In this document: positions 1 to 8,949 of the stretch, piece after piece
Numbering within the stretch: the first letter of the stretch is position 1
Layout of the letters: every line of letters starts with the position of its first letter
Translations under genes and position numbers: made by a program
Assembly: GCF_000723185.1 (NCBI RefSeq)
Contig: NZ_CBTY010000011.1
Coordinates: 39,403-103,402 of the forward strand
DNA length: 64,000 bases
Source: Candidatus Nitrosotenuis uzonensis
GTDB taxonomy: Archaea > Thermoproteota > Nitrososphaeria > Nitrososphaerales > Nitrosopumilaceae
Direction: 5' to 3'
Notes under the pieces: generated by a model
Seen by the model: the letters and a program-made list of their open reading frames with translations, nothing else
Database searches by the model: none
What the model was told of the DNA's origin: nothing

Positions 1-27
1 TAGTACGCACCATTACCAGATCTTAAC

Positions 28-1425
28 TTGTCCGAATTTGACTCGCTTCTCTCAAAATTACTCGAGCAAAGGCCCGAGCTATCCAGATCCGACGTGGAAA
101 AACTGATCGCCCAGAAAAAGGAAAAGATAGGGGCCGGCTACCTTACCGATCAGGGCGCATTATTTCTGGTTGCATCAGATCTGGGTCTTGTCATCTCAGA
201 GCCCGTAAAGACAGAAATCGGAATAAAGGATCTTTACTCAGGTGCCAAAGAGGTCACCTTACAGACTAGAGTTCTTAACGTCTCACCAAAAAAACAATTC
301 TCAAGAAAGGACGGCTCTCAGTTCATGTTGCGAAACATGACCGTATATGATAATGATTCGTCTGTCACGGTAAAGCTGTGGGATGAGAAGGCCAACCTTC
401 CAGAGCTGGCAGACATCAAGCCGGGCGATCTCATAAAGATAATCAAGGCGTATGTGAAATCCGATCTTAATGGAGAGCCGACAGTCAATGTTGGCTCTGG
501 TTCTTCCATAGAGCGCACCATGGAGGAAAGCGCCATTCCCTCGCTAGAATCGCTCACAAGGGATGTAAGCGATGTCAGGGACGGGGAGAAAAATCTCATC
601 GTTTCCGGAATTATTGACGGCAGTATATCTTACTCGCAGTTCACAAACATGCGTGGCAACCAAGGAAGCGCACTGCGCATGAGGCTGAAAGGAAAGGACG
701 GGCGATCAACTAGAGTCGTCCTGTGGAACAAGATCGAATCTGACATTCCTAAAGTAATCCCCCCGTCGGCCAAGGTAAGATTGCTTGGAGTCAAGACTCG
801 AATGAATCAGCAAGAGCTTGAAATCCATGGAAGCGAGTCCACCATAATAGAGATAGACTCCAGTCAGCAGATTGAACCGGTTGTATTTCGAATCATATCA
901 TCACTGAAAAATGAGAGCGGCCAGAGAATTATTCTTGGAGTTGACAAGGAAAGACGACTCTTGAATATAGTAGATACTGCAAACATCACCTCGTCATTTT
1001 CTCCAGGTGAGATCGTAGAGTGCATGCCATCAAAACTGTACGGTAGCAACATTACAATCGACTCTGACTCTTTTGTAAGAAAAGTGGATGCAGAAAACAT
1101 TCCGCAGCCATCAGAGCTTAGGACAAAGATTGCAGATGTCAGACCAGACAATAATTATTATTGTGTGGAGGCAATTATACTCAAACCCCCAGAAAGGCGC
1201 AACATCCAGACAAAGTCAGGTGAGACAATAACCCTCTCTGAGATGTACATTGAAGATGACACTGCCCAGATATGGGTAAAGGGGTGGAGAAACCAGGCAA
1301 GACTTCTTGATGGATGCTCCATTGGAGAGATAGTTGCAATATCAGGTGTGATTGGAAAGCCAGGGCTTGAAGGCAGAACAGAGCTCTCTCTTACGCAGTT
1401 TTCCTCCATACAGAAAAAGAACTAG
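28..1425 (+). CDS. Replication protein A-like single-stranded DNA-binding protein, 465 aa
   Basis: Coats single-stranded DNA in replication, recombination and repair. The N-terminal ~55 residues form the small helical domain usual before the OB-folds of archaeal RPA. Three OB-fold regions follow at roughly residues 70-160, 190-280 and 370-460; the first and last contain the sheet-rich stretch ending in 'KLWDEKA' or 'WVKGWRN'. No zinc finger is visible. The start is fixed: an in-frame TAG lies at positions 1-3 and TTG at 28 is the only start codon between it and the conserved N-terminus. The 3' end overlaps the convergent helicase gene by 4 nt. The family assignment is firm; which RPA paralogue this is cannot be told. 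Confidence 0.9.
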   Translation: MSEFDSLLSKLLEQRPELSRSDVEKLIAQKKEKIGAGYLTDQGALFLVASDLGLVISEPVKTEIGIKDLYSGAKEVTLQTRVLNVSPKKQFSRKDGSQFMLRNMTVYDNDSSVTVKLWDEKANLPELADIKPGDLIKIIKAYVKSDLNGEPTVNVGSGSSIERTMEESAIPSLESLTRDVSDVRDGEKNLIVSGIIDGSISYSQFTNMRGNQGSALRMRLKGKDGRSTRVVLWNKIESDIPKVIPPSAKVRLLGVKTRMNQQELEIHGSESTIIEIDSSQQIEPVVFRIISSLKNESGQRIILGVDKERRLLNIVDTANITSSFSPGEIVECMPSKLYGSNITIDSDSFVRKVDAENIPQPSELRTKIADVRPDNNYYCVEAIILKPPERRNIQTKSGETITLSEMYIEDDTAQIWVKGWRNQARLLDGCSIGEIVAISGVIGKPGLEGRTELSLTQFSSIQKKN

Positions 1426-4169
1426 TCCCAGAATCCCCTAGTAGTAACATAGAGCCTTTCTGCTTCGTATATCTGCCTGTAAAGATTCTCCTCGTCCACC
1501 ATGTTCTTAAGTATCCTCGATGCCGTGTCCGCACCCACGCCATACCCTGAGAGCACAACAAGGGCCGTCTTGCCAAAGTTTGCCAAAAGTGAAGCAACCT
1601 TCCAAGCCCTTGAAAACCTATGGTTTTCTTCTGCGGTGATCTTTTTTCCTGCAGCCTTTTTTTGAATTATCTTGGCAAGTTCATAATCAGAGTAATATGT
1701 GCTTGTGATTTGTCTTGCCTTGCAATACGGGCATACCGGAATCCGCTCGATCTCGCCTGTGTGTATCACTTTTTCCCATCTGCCGCACCTTGCACACACG
1801 AGTCTGTGGGTTGTTTTAAACAGCCTATTCTTTACAAGATCAAGCAGTCCCTTGTCGATGTTTGTAGGTGATGAATAATATTTTGCAGTGTGGTCCAGTA
1901 TGGGCTCGGCAAGCTTTGAGAATTTTGATACATCAAGCCAGTGTATTCTTATCTGGCCGGCCCTTATATCATCAAGAGTTTTTTTGGTTGCCTCAATATC
2001 ATATTTGTCGTGAAATAGTTCCCTGAGTGCTTCTCTTACAAGGGGTGTCTTTGCGTATCTATCAAAGAGAAATCTCGCGGATTTTTTTTCATACACTGCG
2101 CCGCGGCCGACGACTCCGAACTTTTTTGCTACATTCCATGTTCTCCAGCTTACATTGTGTGTTCCGTTAAGAGAAGCCGATACAATCTCGTACAGATTGT
2201 AATTGTCGGCCAGTATTTGTCTTACCTGGTTTTCAGTTACACGCCCCTTTGATGATATTACTATTCTGTATGCATCGGATCTTGATTCGACCTGAAATCC
2301 CGTGTTAGATGATAGCATAGATGATAGTACCAGCGCAAGTGTGGCATTGATTTTTGTTCCAAAGCACGCGTGCAATACTATGATGCCCTGGCCTTTTTGC
2401 GATTCGGCAACAATGTTTTTTTCATCAGGGATTATAGGCATGTCAAGCTGCACAATCACGTTATCGGGCAGATTGAGTGTGCCCGATTTGATCTTGGTTC
2501 TAAAGTGGCCGACTTTTGAGGCAGTTTTATAGTCGACTGGTATGTTCTCGCCTTCCCAGTATGGAACAGTGGTGCCGCCTGCACGTATAGGCTCCACGTT
2601 TACCTTCTGCGCTGATTCATCCACGTTTATTATTTTCCACTGCATTCCCCTAAGTACAAAGATGTTCCCGGGCTCGCCATGATCTCCAACAAATCTCTGG
2701 TCTAGGCTACCGATTATCTTTTTTGTAATCGTATCAAAGACTTTGAATTTTAGTATGTCCGGAATGGTTGAGAGATTCTCAAAGTAATATCTGTAGCACT
2801 TGGAGGACTTTCTAAAAGACATCTTTTCCCTATCAAAGGAAACAAGAAAGTTGGAATCAAGAAGATCCAGAACATCTGCCAGATCCTCAAGCGTGATGTT
2901 GCGAAACATGTAAGAGTTTTTTATAATATCAAGTGCAAAATCAACTGTGACTTCCCCCATCTGCATTACAATTCCTACTAGGTGGTGCGCCAGAACATCA
3001 AGTGAGCCGTCGTGAATCTTCTGCTCCTCAATTGATCCCTGCCTGATTCTTTCCAGTATGGCAGTGGTCTCAAGCTCATCATCTACATTGTTTGTGATGA
3101 TCAGCCCTTTTGCAGATGAGTGTTTGTTATGTTTGCTTCTTCCTATTCTTTGCATGAATTTTGAGACTTGGCGCGGCGATCCATAGTGCATTACAAGCTC
3201 AACTGATCCTATGTCAAGGCCTAGCTCAAGCGATGACGTGCACACTACGAGTCTTGACTTGCCAGACTTGAGGTTTTGCTCCGTCTCTTCGCGCACCTGT
3301 TGTGATAGTGAGCCGTGGTGCAACTCTACAGATATTGGCGATTTTTCACGCAAGATGGAAGCAAGGAACTCTGCCTCCCCCCTAGTGTTTGTAAACAAGA
3401 GTACAGGCGAGTCAAGATTTAGCTTGACAAGATAATCTATTATAAAGTCAGCAACCTCGTTTATTGTCCCGTTTATGTGCTTGATTTGAACATCATACTT
3501 TCTTATTGTGTTGTCACGGATTATCTGGCATTTCCGTTTTGTGCCCACAAGGAATTTTGCTGCATCGCTTGGATTGCCCACAGTTGCGGAAAGTCCTATT
3601 CGCGTCATGGGAAGTTTTGTATTAAGCTGGAGACGCTCAAGGCTCACGGACAGTTGAGCTCCTCTCTCATTTGAGAGCAGATCGTGTATTTCATCGATTA
3701 TTATCCATTCAAGCTCCGATAGCGCCTCTAGCATTTTTTGCTGCGTTAAGAGTATGACAAGTGTTTCCGGTGTGGTGATAAGCACATCGGGTGGATTTTC
3801 TGTTATCTTTTTTCTTGCGTACTGCGAGGTATCACCGTGTCGTATCTCGATGGTAAGACCTTCGGCCTCGGCATACTTGATCACTCTCTGGAATACATCT
3901 CGATTAAGCGCCCTTAACGGCGTCACATAAAGAGCCTTTATTCTACCGGCTTTTCTTGTTGGGGAAACGGATGCGAATGCAGGAATTACAGAGCATTCAG
4001 TTTTTCCAGAACCGGTTGGTGCAATTATCAGCGAATCTTTCTTTTGTATGATTTGAGGAATTGCCCTTTTTTGAATCTCTGTTAGCTGTGTAAAACCAAG
4101 GGAGGAAAATTTGGCAATTATTGAATCAAGTTGTCTGTTGTGCGTCTTTTCGTGATTTGGCTCGCTCAT
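1422..4169 (-). CDS. Lhr-type superfamily 2 ATP-dependent helicase, 915 aa
   Basis: A DEAD/DEAH helicase of the Lhr (large helicase-related) group, which acts on forked or hybrid nucleic acid in repair or RNA metabolism. Visible motifs are the Walker A 'APTGSGKTE', the Walker B 'DEIHD', motif III 'SATVGN' and motif VI 'QRIGRSKH'. After the Lhr core there is a C-terminal zinc ribbon (C792, C795, C813, C816) and then a helix-hairpin-helix-like segment around residues 871-889. That tail separates it from plain Lhr-core proteins and suggests extra DNA contact (inference). It is convergent with the RPA gene (4-nt overlap), and its start lies inside the end of the small membrane-protein ORF upstream. 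Cellular role within the family is uncertain. Confidence 0.9.
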   Translation of the reverse strand: MSEPNHEKTHNRQLDSIIAKFSSLGFTQLTEIQKRAIPQIIQKKDSLIIAPTGSGKTECSVIPAFASVSPTRKAGRIKALYVTPLRALNRDVFQRVIKYAEAEGLTIEIRHGDTSQYARKKITENPPDVLITTPETLVILLTQQKMLEALSELEWIIIDEIHDLLSNERGAQLSVSLERLQLNTKLPMTRIGLSATVGNPSDAAKFLVGTKRKCQIIRDNTIRKYDVQIKHINGTINEVADFIIDYLVKLNLDSPVLLFTNTRGEAEFLASILREKSPISVELHHGSLSQQVREETEQNLKSGKSRLVVCTSSLELGLDIGSVELVMHYGSPRQVSKFMQRIGRSKHNKHSSAKGLIITNNVDDELETTAILERIRQGSIEEQKIHDGSLDVLAHHLVGIVMQMGEVTVDFALDIIKNSYMFRNITLEDLADVLDLLDSNFLVSFDREKMSFRKSSKCYRYYFENLSTIPDILKFKVFDTITKKIIGSLDQRFVGDHGEPGNIFVLRGMQWKIINVDESAQKVNVEPIRAGGTTVPYWEGENIPVDYKTASKVGHFRTKIKSGTLNLPDNVIVQLDMPIIPDEKNIVAESQKGQGIIVLHACFGTKINATLALVLSSMLSSNTGFQVESRSDAYRIVISSKGRVTENQVRQILADNYNLYEIVSASLNGTHNVSWRTWNVAKKFGVVGRGAVYEKKSARFLFDRYAKTPLVREALRELFHDKYDIEATKKTLDDIRAGQIRIHWLDVSKFSKLAEPILDHTAKYYSSPTNIDKGLLDLVKNRLFKTTHRLVCARCGRWEKVIHTGEIERIPVCPYCKARQITSTYYSDYELAKIIQKKAAGKKITAEENHRFSRAWKVASLLANFGKTALVVLSGYGVGADTASRILKNMVDEENLYRQIYEAERLYVTTRGFWD

Positions 4170-4245
4170 AGACCATTATTCCAATGACTCCTATTGCAAA
4201 CAAAACTACAGTTATGATTGGTATGGAGTCGAATATTCCTGCCAT
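4126..4245 (-). CDS. Possible 39-aa single-pass membrane protein
   Basis: ATG at 4245 opens a 39-codon frame beginning MAGIFDSIPI. It has one hydrophobic segment (about residues 8-25) followed by a basic, polar tail, so N-out/C-in by the positive-inside rule. It ends in TGA at 4126 and overlaps the first 44 nt of the Lhr-type helicase gene in another frame, which would couple the two translationally. It lies between the RadB-like gene and the helicase on the same strand. No family was recognised. The clean start, single membrane span and basic tail favour a real product, but an ORF this short can arise by chance. Confidence 0.45.
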   Translation of the reverse strand: MAGIFDSIPIITVVLFAIGVIGIMVYERAKSRKDAQQTT

Positions 4246-4277
4246 GTCCAGTATGATTGCTGGCTAAGTTAAATAGC

Positions 4278-4928
4278 TTAAGTTGCTTCCACCAAGCCTT
4301 CCTTTACTATTTTGTAAGAGAATTGTCGCTTTGACGAGTTTGAGGTTACCACCCCCTCATATGTAGAGTCTTTTTTTGAGAGCTTTATCTTTACGTGCGT
4401 GAAGATGCTGATTACAGAATCCATATTTTCCTTTTCGGCCTGATCAATCTTTCTTACCATGTTCACTGTTATTATCGGAATTTTTTTTGTCATGGCAGCT
4501 CTTGTAAGCTCTCTCATGTGCTTGGCAAACTGTGTAGTTTTTTCCAGTATTTGCTCTTCCTTGGAATATTCAAATGAGAATAGGTCAGTTATGTTATCTA
4601 TAACTACAAGCGAGAAATTACTTGAGTATATTTCAGATACGGCGTCCATCTGCTCTCTGGTGTTAGTCGGCCTCGCTACAGTTATCCTATCAAGGTATGA
4701 CTGCTCTAAATTTCTTGCCGCCAAGAGCTCCACTAGACGCTCCGGTCTGAAATCCCCTGTCGTATCAATGTAGAATATCTTTCCTCCTTCGGCTAGTGAT
4801 TCTGCAACTATCTGTAGCACAAGCTGTGTCTTTCCGGTTCCACCTGCTCCGAAAATATCAGTGATAAGACCGTTTCTTATCCCTCCCCCCAAAATATCAT
4901 CCAGTTTTTTAATTCCGGTTCTAATCAT
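4278..4928 (-). CDS. RecA/RadA-superfamily ATPase, RadB-like, 216 aa
   Basis: A small RecA-fold ATPase: Walker A 'GAGGTGKTQ' near residues 27-35 and Walker B 'LVVIDNIT' near residue 110. It opens with 'GIKKLDDILGGGI', the standard start of RadA/RadB/KaiC ATPase cores. At 216 aa it lacks the N-terminal helix-hairpin-helix domain of RadA, which fits the RadB-type recombinase paralogues that assist RadA in homologous recombination. A solitary KaiC-like ATPase is the main alternative. It is divergent from the LSm gene, with about 90 bp of shared promoter DNA, and lies upstream of the helicase gene. Confidence 0.8.
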   Translation of the reverse strand: MIRTGIKKLDDILGGGIRNGLITDIFGAGGTGKTQLVLQIVAESLAEGGKIFYIDTTGDFRPERLVELLAARNLEQSYLDRITVARPTNTREQMDAVSEIYSSNFSLVVIDNITDLFSFEYSKEEQILEKTTQFAKHMRELTRAAMTKKIPIITVNMVRKIDQAEKENMDSVISIFTHVKIKLSKKDSTYEGVVTSNSSKRQFSYKIVKEGLVEAT

Positions 4929-4990
4929 TCTTGGATCATCTCAGAGAGGTTGAAAAAATAAACAGATCTGCCCCTATTTTCACAATAGGC

Positions 4991-5002
4991 AAAGCTTTTA
5001 TT
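4991..5002 (+). promoter_or_regulatory. TATA-like box of the LSm-metK unit
   Basis: The run AAAGCTTTTATT is centred about 23-26 nt before the LSm ATG. That spacing fits an archaeal TATA box with transcription starting at or just before the start codon (leaderless). The call rests on composition and distance only. Confidence 0.45.
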
Positions 5003-5019
5003 CTGGTTACCAAGCTAGC

Positions 5020-5280
5020 ATGACAAGAGAACATCCATTGTCACAAACAAGCGTAAAAAAACCATTGACAACATTGCAAAAGAATACGAAAAAGAAAGTC
5101 ACGGTTAGACTAAAGAATGAAGTAGAGTACAAAGGCAAAATGGATAATGTCGATTCTTACATGAATTTGATCATGACCGATGCAGAAGAGCTTCATGACG
5201 GTAAAATTATTGCAAATTACGGCAGGGTCATAGTTAGAGGAAATAACGTACTATTCATCAGACTCGAAAACGAACTGTAG
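5020..5280 (+). CDS. LSm/Sm-like archaeal protein, 86 aa
   Basis: An Sm-fold RNA-binding protein that assembles into rings binding U-rich RNA, with presumed roles in tRNA and small-RNA handling. The Sm1 motif covers about residues 27-57 (KVTVRLKNEVEYKGKM onward) and the Sm2 motif contains 'VIVRGNNV', the typical nucleotide-pocket sequence. A lysine-rich N-terminal extension of about 25 residues precedes the fold. metK begins 12 nt downstream on the same strand, so the two are probably co-transcribed. Confidence 0.93.
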   Translation: MTREHPLSQTSVKKPLTTLQKNTKKKVTVRLKNEVEYKGKMDNVDSYMNLIMTDAEELHDGKIIANYGRVIVRGNNVLFIRLENEL

Positions 5281-5292
5281 GCGTTTATTTCC

Positions 5293-6450
5293 ATGGGTAG
5301 GAGTTTTCTTTTCACTTCGGAATCGGTAACAGAAGGCCATCCCGATAAGATCTGCGATAAGATTTCCGATGCCTTACTTGATGAATTTCTAAGGCAGGAT
5401 CCAGATTCTCGCGTTGCAGTAGAGACAATGACCACCACGGGAATTGTGGTTGTGGCAGGCGAAGTGACAACAAAAGCAAAATTCGACATACAGGATGTGG
5501 TAAGAAAGACTATCAAGGAGATCGGCTACGACAGGCCAGAATACGGATTTGATGCTGATTCGTGCAGTGTTCTGGTTTCAATACATGCGCAAAGTCCGGA
5601 CATATCTCAGGGAGTCACGGCTACTCAGAACAAGGATCAGGGTGCAGGCGACCAGGGTCTGATGTTCGGATATGCAGTTAACGAGACAGACGAGCTCATG
5701 CCGCTGCCTATACTCATAGCTCACAAGCTTACAAGACGATTATCAGAGGCAAGAAAAAGCAAGGAGCTGCCGTGGGTCAGGCCAGATGGCAAATCCCAAG
5801 TTACAGTAGAGTATGAGGATGGAAAACCAAAGAAAATTGAGACCATAGTAATTTCAACCCAGCATTCTCCGGATATTGAGAATTCCCAGATACGCAGCCA
5901 GATAATTGAGAAGGTAATAAAGCCAGTGTGTGGAAAATGGTGGAATGATAATATCAAAATTCACGTAAACCCCACAGGCAGGTTCGTCATAGGCGGACCC
6001 CCTGGTGACTCGGGGCTTACAGGAAGGAAAATCATAGTGGACACTTATGGCGGGGCAGGCAGACATGGCGGGGGAGCATTTTCAGGAAAAGACCCTTCAA
6101 AGGTAGACAGATCTGCATGCTACATGTGCAGGTATATTGCAAAAAATATCGTGGCAGGAGGACTAGCAGAAAAGTGTGAGGTCCAAGTAGCATACGCAAT
6201 AGGTGTGGCAGATCCGGTATCCCTTATGGTAAACACGTTTGGAACATCAAAGATTCCAGAAGAAGACATTGAGAATCTAGTAAGAAAGCATTTTGATATG
6301 AGACCAGCTGCCATAATATCCCAACTTGACCTGAAAAGACCCATCTACAAGGACACCGCAGCGTTTGGGCATTTTGGAAGGACAGATGTTTCATTTCCTT
6401 GGGAAAAAACTGACAAGGCGGATATTCTCAGAAAGGCAGCAGGGCTATAG
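5293..6450 (+). CDS. metK: S-adenosylmethionine synthetase of bacterial/eukaryotic type, 385 aa
   Basis: Makes S-adenosylmethionine from ATP and methionine. The sequence carries the hallmarks of the bacterial/eukaryotic family: '[11 protein letters not shown]' at the N-terminus, '[10 protein letters not shown]' in the middle, the P-loop-like '[13 protein letters not shown]' and '[16 protein letters not shown]'. Most archaea instead carry the unrelated-looking archaeal MAT family, so this copy implies an old acquisition from bacteria (inference). Length is normal and nothing appears truncated. It is 12 nt after the LSm gene, and its stop overlaps the convergent epimerase by 6 nt. It would supply the methyl donor for the cobalamin methyltransferases nearby. 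Confidence 0.95.
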   Translation: MGRSFLFTSESVTEGHPDKICDKISDALLDEFLRQDPDSRVAVETMTTTGIVVVAGEVTTKAKFDIQDVVRKTIKEIGYDRPEYGFDADSCSVLVSIHAQSPDISQGVTATQNKDQGAGDQGLMFGYAVNETDELMPLPILIAHKLTRRLSEARKSKELPWVRPDGKSQVTVEYEDGKPKKIETIVISTQHSPDIENSQIRSQIIEKVIKPVCGKWWNDNIKIHVNPTGRFVIGGPPGDSGLTGRKIIVDTYGGAGRHGGGAFSGKDPSKVDRSACYMCRYIAKNIVAGGLAEKCEVQVAYAIGVADPVSLMVNTFGTSKIPEEDIENLVRKHFDMRPAAIISQLDLKRPIYKDTAAFGHFGRTDVSFPWEKTDKADILRKAAGL

Positions 6451-7290
6451 AACCGGCGCGTGTATCTTAAATCCGCACAGCCTTTCTAGCTTTTCATAGT
6501 TGCCGGTATAGTCACCGACAAGTATGTTAAGGTCATCAAGCCCGTAGGCGGCAGCAGAGGGTCTGTTTAGTGCATCGTAATACGCCTTTTCCAGACTGAT
6601 TTTTTTTACTTTCACACCCTTATTTTTTGCAAATCTGTTTGCAAAGCTTGCGAAGGTGACTGTCTTTGGCCCGACAAGATCCACTATTTTGTTTGAGAGT
6701 TTTTTGTTGATGACGCATTCCAGTATGATTTTTGACACATCAACTACCGATATTGGTTGCAGCCTGTACGAGCCAGTACCAGGAATTATTATTGCGCCAT
6801 GACTTGCCTGCCTTGCTAGATTTTTAGTGAGCGGATCATCCTTTCCGACAATATAGGATGCCCTGAGTATGGTGTAATCAAGTCCGGATCTGATGATTTG
6901 CCGCTCTGCCCTAAACTTTGAGATAAAATATCCAAATGTAGTGCTTGGGTGAACTCCCAACCCGCTTATGTAAACAATCTTTTTTATTTTGGATTTTTTG
7001 CAAAGAGATATCATATTGTTTGTAATATCGACGTTCACAAGATCATAATCTGAGCTTGCTGTCTGCACGCCTGTTCCTATCAGATGTATTAGGGCTGTAC
7101 ATCCTTTTAGTTTGCCTGCAAGGTTTTTTTCCACAAGGTTGGAAAAAACTATTCTTTTTTCCAGACGGAACTGTTTGTGTTTCTTTCGTGCCAGAGTGGT
7201 TACCGGAATTTTCTTCTCAGATAGAAATCTGCGAAGGTTTCTTCCCACAAATCCGTTTGAGCCGCTTACTGCTATTCTGATTTGTTCCAC
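6445..7290 (-). CDS. NAD(P)-dependent epimerase/NmrA-like short-chain protein, 281 aa
   Basis: An extended SDR-type Rossmann protein. The N-terminus has '[10 protein letters not shown]', the glycine-rich NAD(P)-binding loop, and '[10 protein letters not shown]' occupies the position of the catalytic Tyr region, where the usual YxxxK appears altered ('FGYFISK'). The pattern resembles the NDUFA9/NmrA-like atypical SDRs that act as nucleotide-bound chaperones or regulators rather than sugar epimerases (family knowledge). It is divergent from the J-protein gene across 53 bp of AT-rich DNA and convergent with metK. The substrate cannot be predicted. Confidence 0.8.
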   Translation of the reverse strand: MEQIRIAVSGSNGFVGRNLRRFLSEKKIPVTTLARKKHKQFRLEKRIVFSNLVEKNLAGKLKGCTALIHLIGTGVQTASSDYDLVNVDITNNMISLCKKSKIKKIVYISGLGVHPSTTFGYFISKFRAERQIIRSGLDYTILRASYIVGKDDPLTKNLARQASHGAIIIPGTGSYRLQPISVVDVSKIILECVINKKLSNKIVDLVGPKTVTFASFANRFAKNKGVKVKKISLEKAYYDALNRPSAAAYGLDDLNILVGDYTGNYEKLERLCGFKIHAPVL

Positions 7291-7343
7291 TTTGTTTGAA
7301 TGTAAAGATATAATTTTAAATGTATTAAATACAAATCTGCGCT

Positions 7344-7784
7344 GTGAATTCCGCTCATTGTTACGGCGTTCTTGGACTGGAAAAAGACGCCACCTTCAAG
7401 GAGATAAAGCAGGCATACAGGCAGCTATCCCTCAAATACCATCCAGATAGAAACAGGGACAGAGACGCAGACAGAAAGTTCAGAGAGATAACAGAGGCAT
7501 ACCAGACACTCAGAATAGAGCAAAAAAAGGAAAACACCAAACACAAAGACGCCGAGGTTGCGCACGCTCAATTTTGGAAGTATTATGATAAAGAGACTGC
7601 AAAGGAGGTAAAGGTAGGCTACGGCGCCTACCGTGAGGAGCTGAGGCGGAATTTCGGAGTAAATGTCGACCAATACGAAGATCGTCCGGAAAGACCTGTA
7701 TCGCACAAGACTACCCACATGCTGCTTTACGGCGGCTTGGGCGCAATAGCATTGTGGATAATCATATCAGAGATTCTCAAATAA
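7344..7784 (+). CDS. J-domain protein with C-terminal membrane anchor, 146 aa
   Basis: The first ~65 residues are a J domain with the Hsp70-stimulating HPD motif ('KYHPDRN', about residues 32-38). There is no Gly/Phe region or zinc finger, so this is a class III J protein. The last ~20 residues ([20 protein letters not shown]) are one hydrophobic span, which makes it a tail-anchored protein with the J domain in the cytoplasm. It probably recruits DnaK to the membrane (inference). The start is GTG. The AT-rich stretch at 7313-7331 lies just upstream and would serve both divergent genes. Confidence 0.88.
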   Translation: MNSAHCYGVLGLEKDATFKEIKQAYRQLSLKYHPDRNRDRDADRKFREITEAYQTLRIEQKKENTKHKDAEVAHAQFWKYYDKETAKEVKVGYGAYREELRRNFGVNVDQYEDRPERPVSHKTTHMLLYGGLGAIALWIIISEILK

Positions 7785-7822
7785 CTGATAAGGTTATTAC
7801 ACAAAATACGTAACTCAGTATC

Positions 7823-8917
7823 GTGAGCGAGGTAGAAAAGCCGCGGCATAAACTTCGAACAGGGTTTACCACGGGCTCGTGCGCCACCGCTGCTGCCAAG
7901 GCAGGTGTGCTTGCAATAATCAATCAAAAAAAAATCGATGCCGCAGAAATCTTACTCCCAAAAGGAAATAGACTGACACTTAACATATCAAAATGCGAAT
8001 TTGACATGAAATCTGCAAGATGTTCTGTAATAAAGGACGGAGGTGATGACCCTGATGTGACCCATGGCGCGGAGATCATCTCCGAAGTTTACATAACAGA
8101 TAAGAAAAATCAGATAGAGATCGACGGGGGTGAGGGTGTTGGAAGAGTTACCAAGCCTGGGCTCGGACTGGAAATAGGTACCGCAGCCATAAACCCGACT
8201 CCAAAAAAGATGATCATAGAGAATCTCATTGAAACAGGAAAGAAGATTCTTCAGACAAATGGAATCAAAGTTATAATCACAGTCCCAAATGGCAAGGAAC
8301 TGGCACAAAAAACGGACAATCCAAGACTTGGCATACTGGGTGGAATATCCATACTTGGAACTACTGGAATAGTAATCCCGTATTCAACTGCGTCGTTTGC
8401 GGCCGCAATCAGGCAGAGTCTTGATGTCACATTGGCAATGAATGGAGATACGGTAGTTCTCACCACGGGTGGAAGAAGCGAAGAGTTCTCAAAGAAGATT
8501 ATAGAGCTGCCAGACCACTGCTTTGTTCAGATGGGCGATTTTGCAGGATACACCATACAGCAGTGTGCAAAAAAAGGAATCAAAAAGGCATATGTGGCAG
8601 GTTTTGTCGGCAAGCTGGCAAAGATCGCTACAGGAGTCAAGCAGACTCATGTAAAGGGCTCCAAGGTAGACATGGAATTTCTCTCAATGCTAGCACGAAA
8701 ATGCGGAGCTAGCGAGCAGACCATACAGAAGATAAGGGCTGCGAACACGGCAAGGCATGTTCAGGAAATAATCATGGAGGACAAAGTTGAGGGATTTTTT
8801 TCTGCCATCTGCTCTGAAGTCTATAGGCATATGAGGGCTCATTCTGACAATTCGGTTGAGCTTGAGGTGATCTTGTTTGACTTTGATGGTGTGGCACTAG
8901 CCAGATACCCCCAGTAA
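7823..8917 (+). CDS. cbiD: Cobalt-precorrin-5B C1-methyltransferase CbiD, 364 aa
   Basis: Methylates C1 of the corrin ring with S-adenosylmethionine in the anaerobic (early cobalt) cobalamin pathway. Diagnostic segments are 'GFTTGSCATAAAKA' near the start, 'DGGDDPDVTHGA', 'GGEGVGRVTKPGL' and 'GDFAGYTI'. Length matches the family. The start is GTG at 7823, with an AT-rich element about 28 nt upstream. It is the first gene of the cbiD-cbiG-cbiX-cbiC run. Confidence 0.95.
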   Translation: MSEVEKPRHKLRTGFTTGSCATAAAKAGVLAIINQKKIDAAEILLPKGNRLTLNISKCEFDMKSARCSVIKDGGDDPDVTHGAEIISEVYITDKKNQIEIDGGEGVGRVTKPGLGLEIGTAAINPTPKKMIIENLIETGKKILQTNGIKVIITVPNGKELAQKTDNPRLGILGGISILGTTGIVIPYSTASFAAAIRQSLDVTLAMNGDTVVLTTGGRSEEFSKKIIELPDHCFVQMGDFAGYTIQQCAKKGIKKAYVAGFVGKLAKIATGVKQTHVKGSKVDMEFLSMLARKCGASEQTIQKIRAANTARHVQEIIMEDKVEGFFSAICSEVYRHMRAHSDNSVELEVILFDFDGVALARYPQ

Positions 8918-8949
8918 TGTATAATATTTGAGAACAAGGCGCAGTATAC

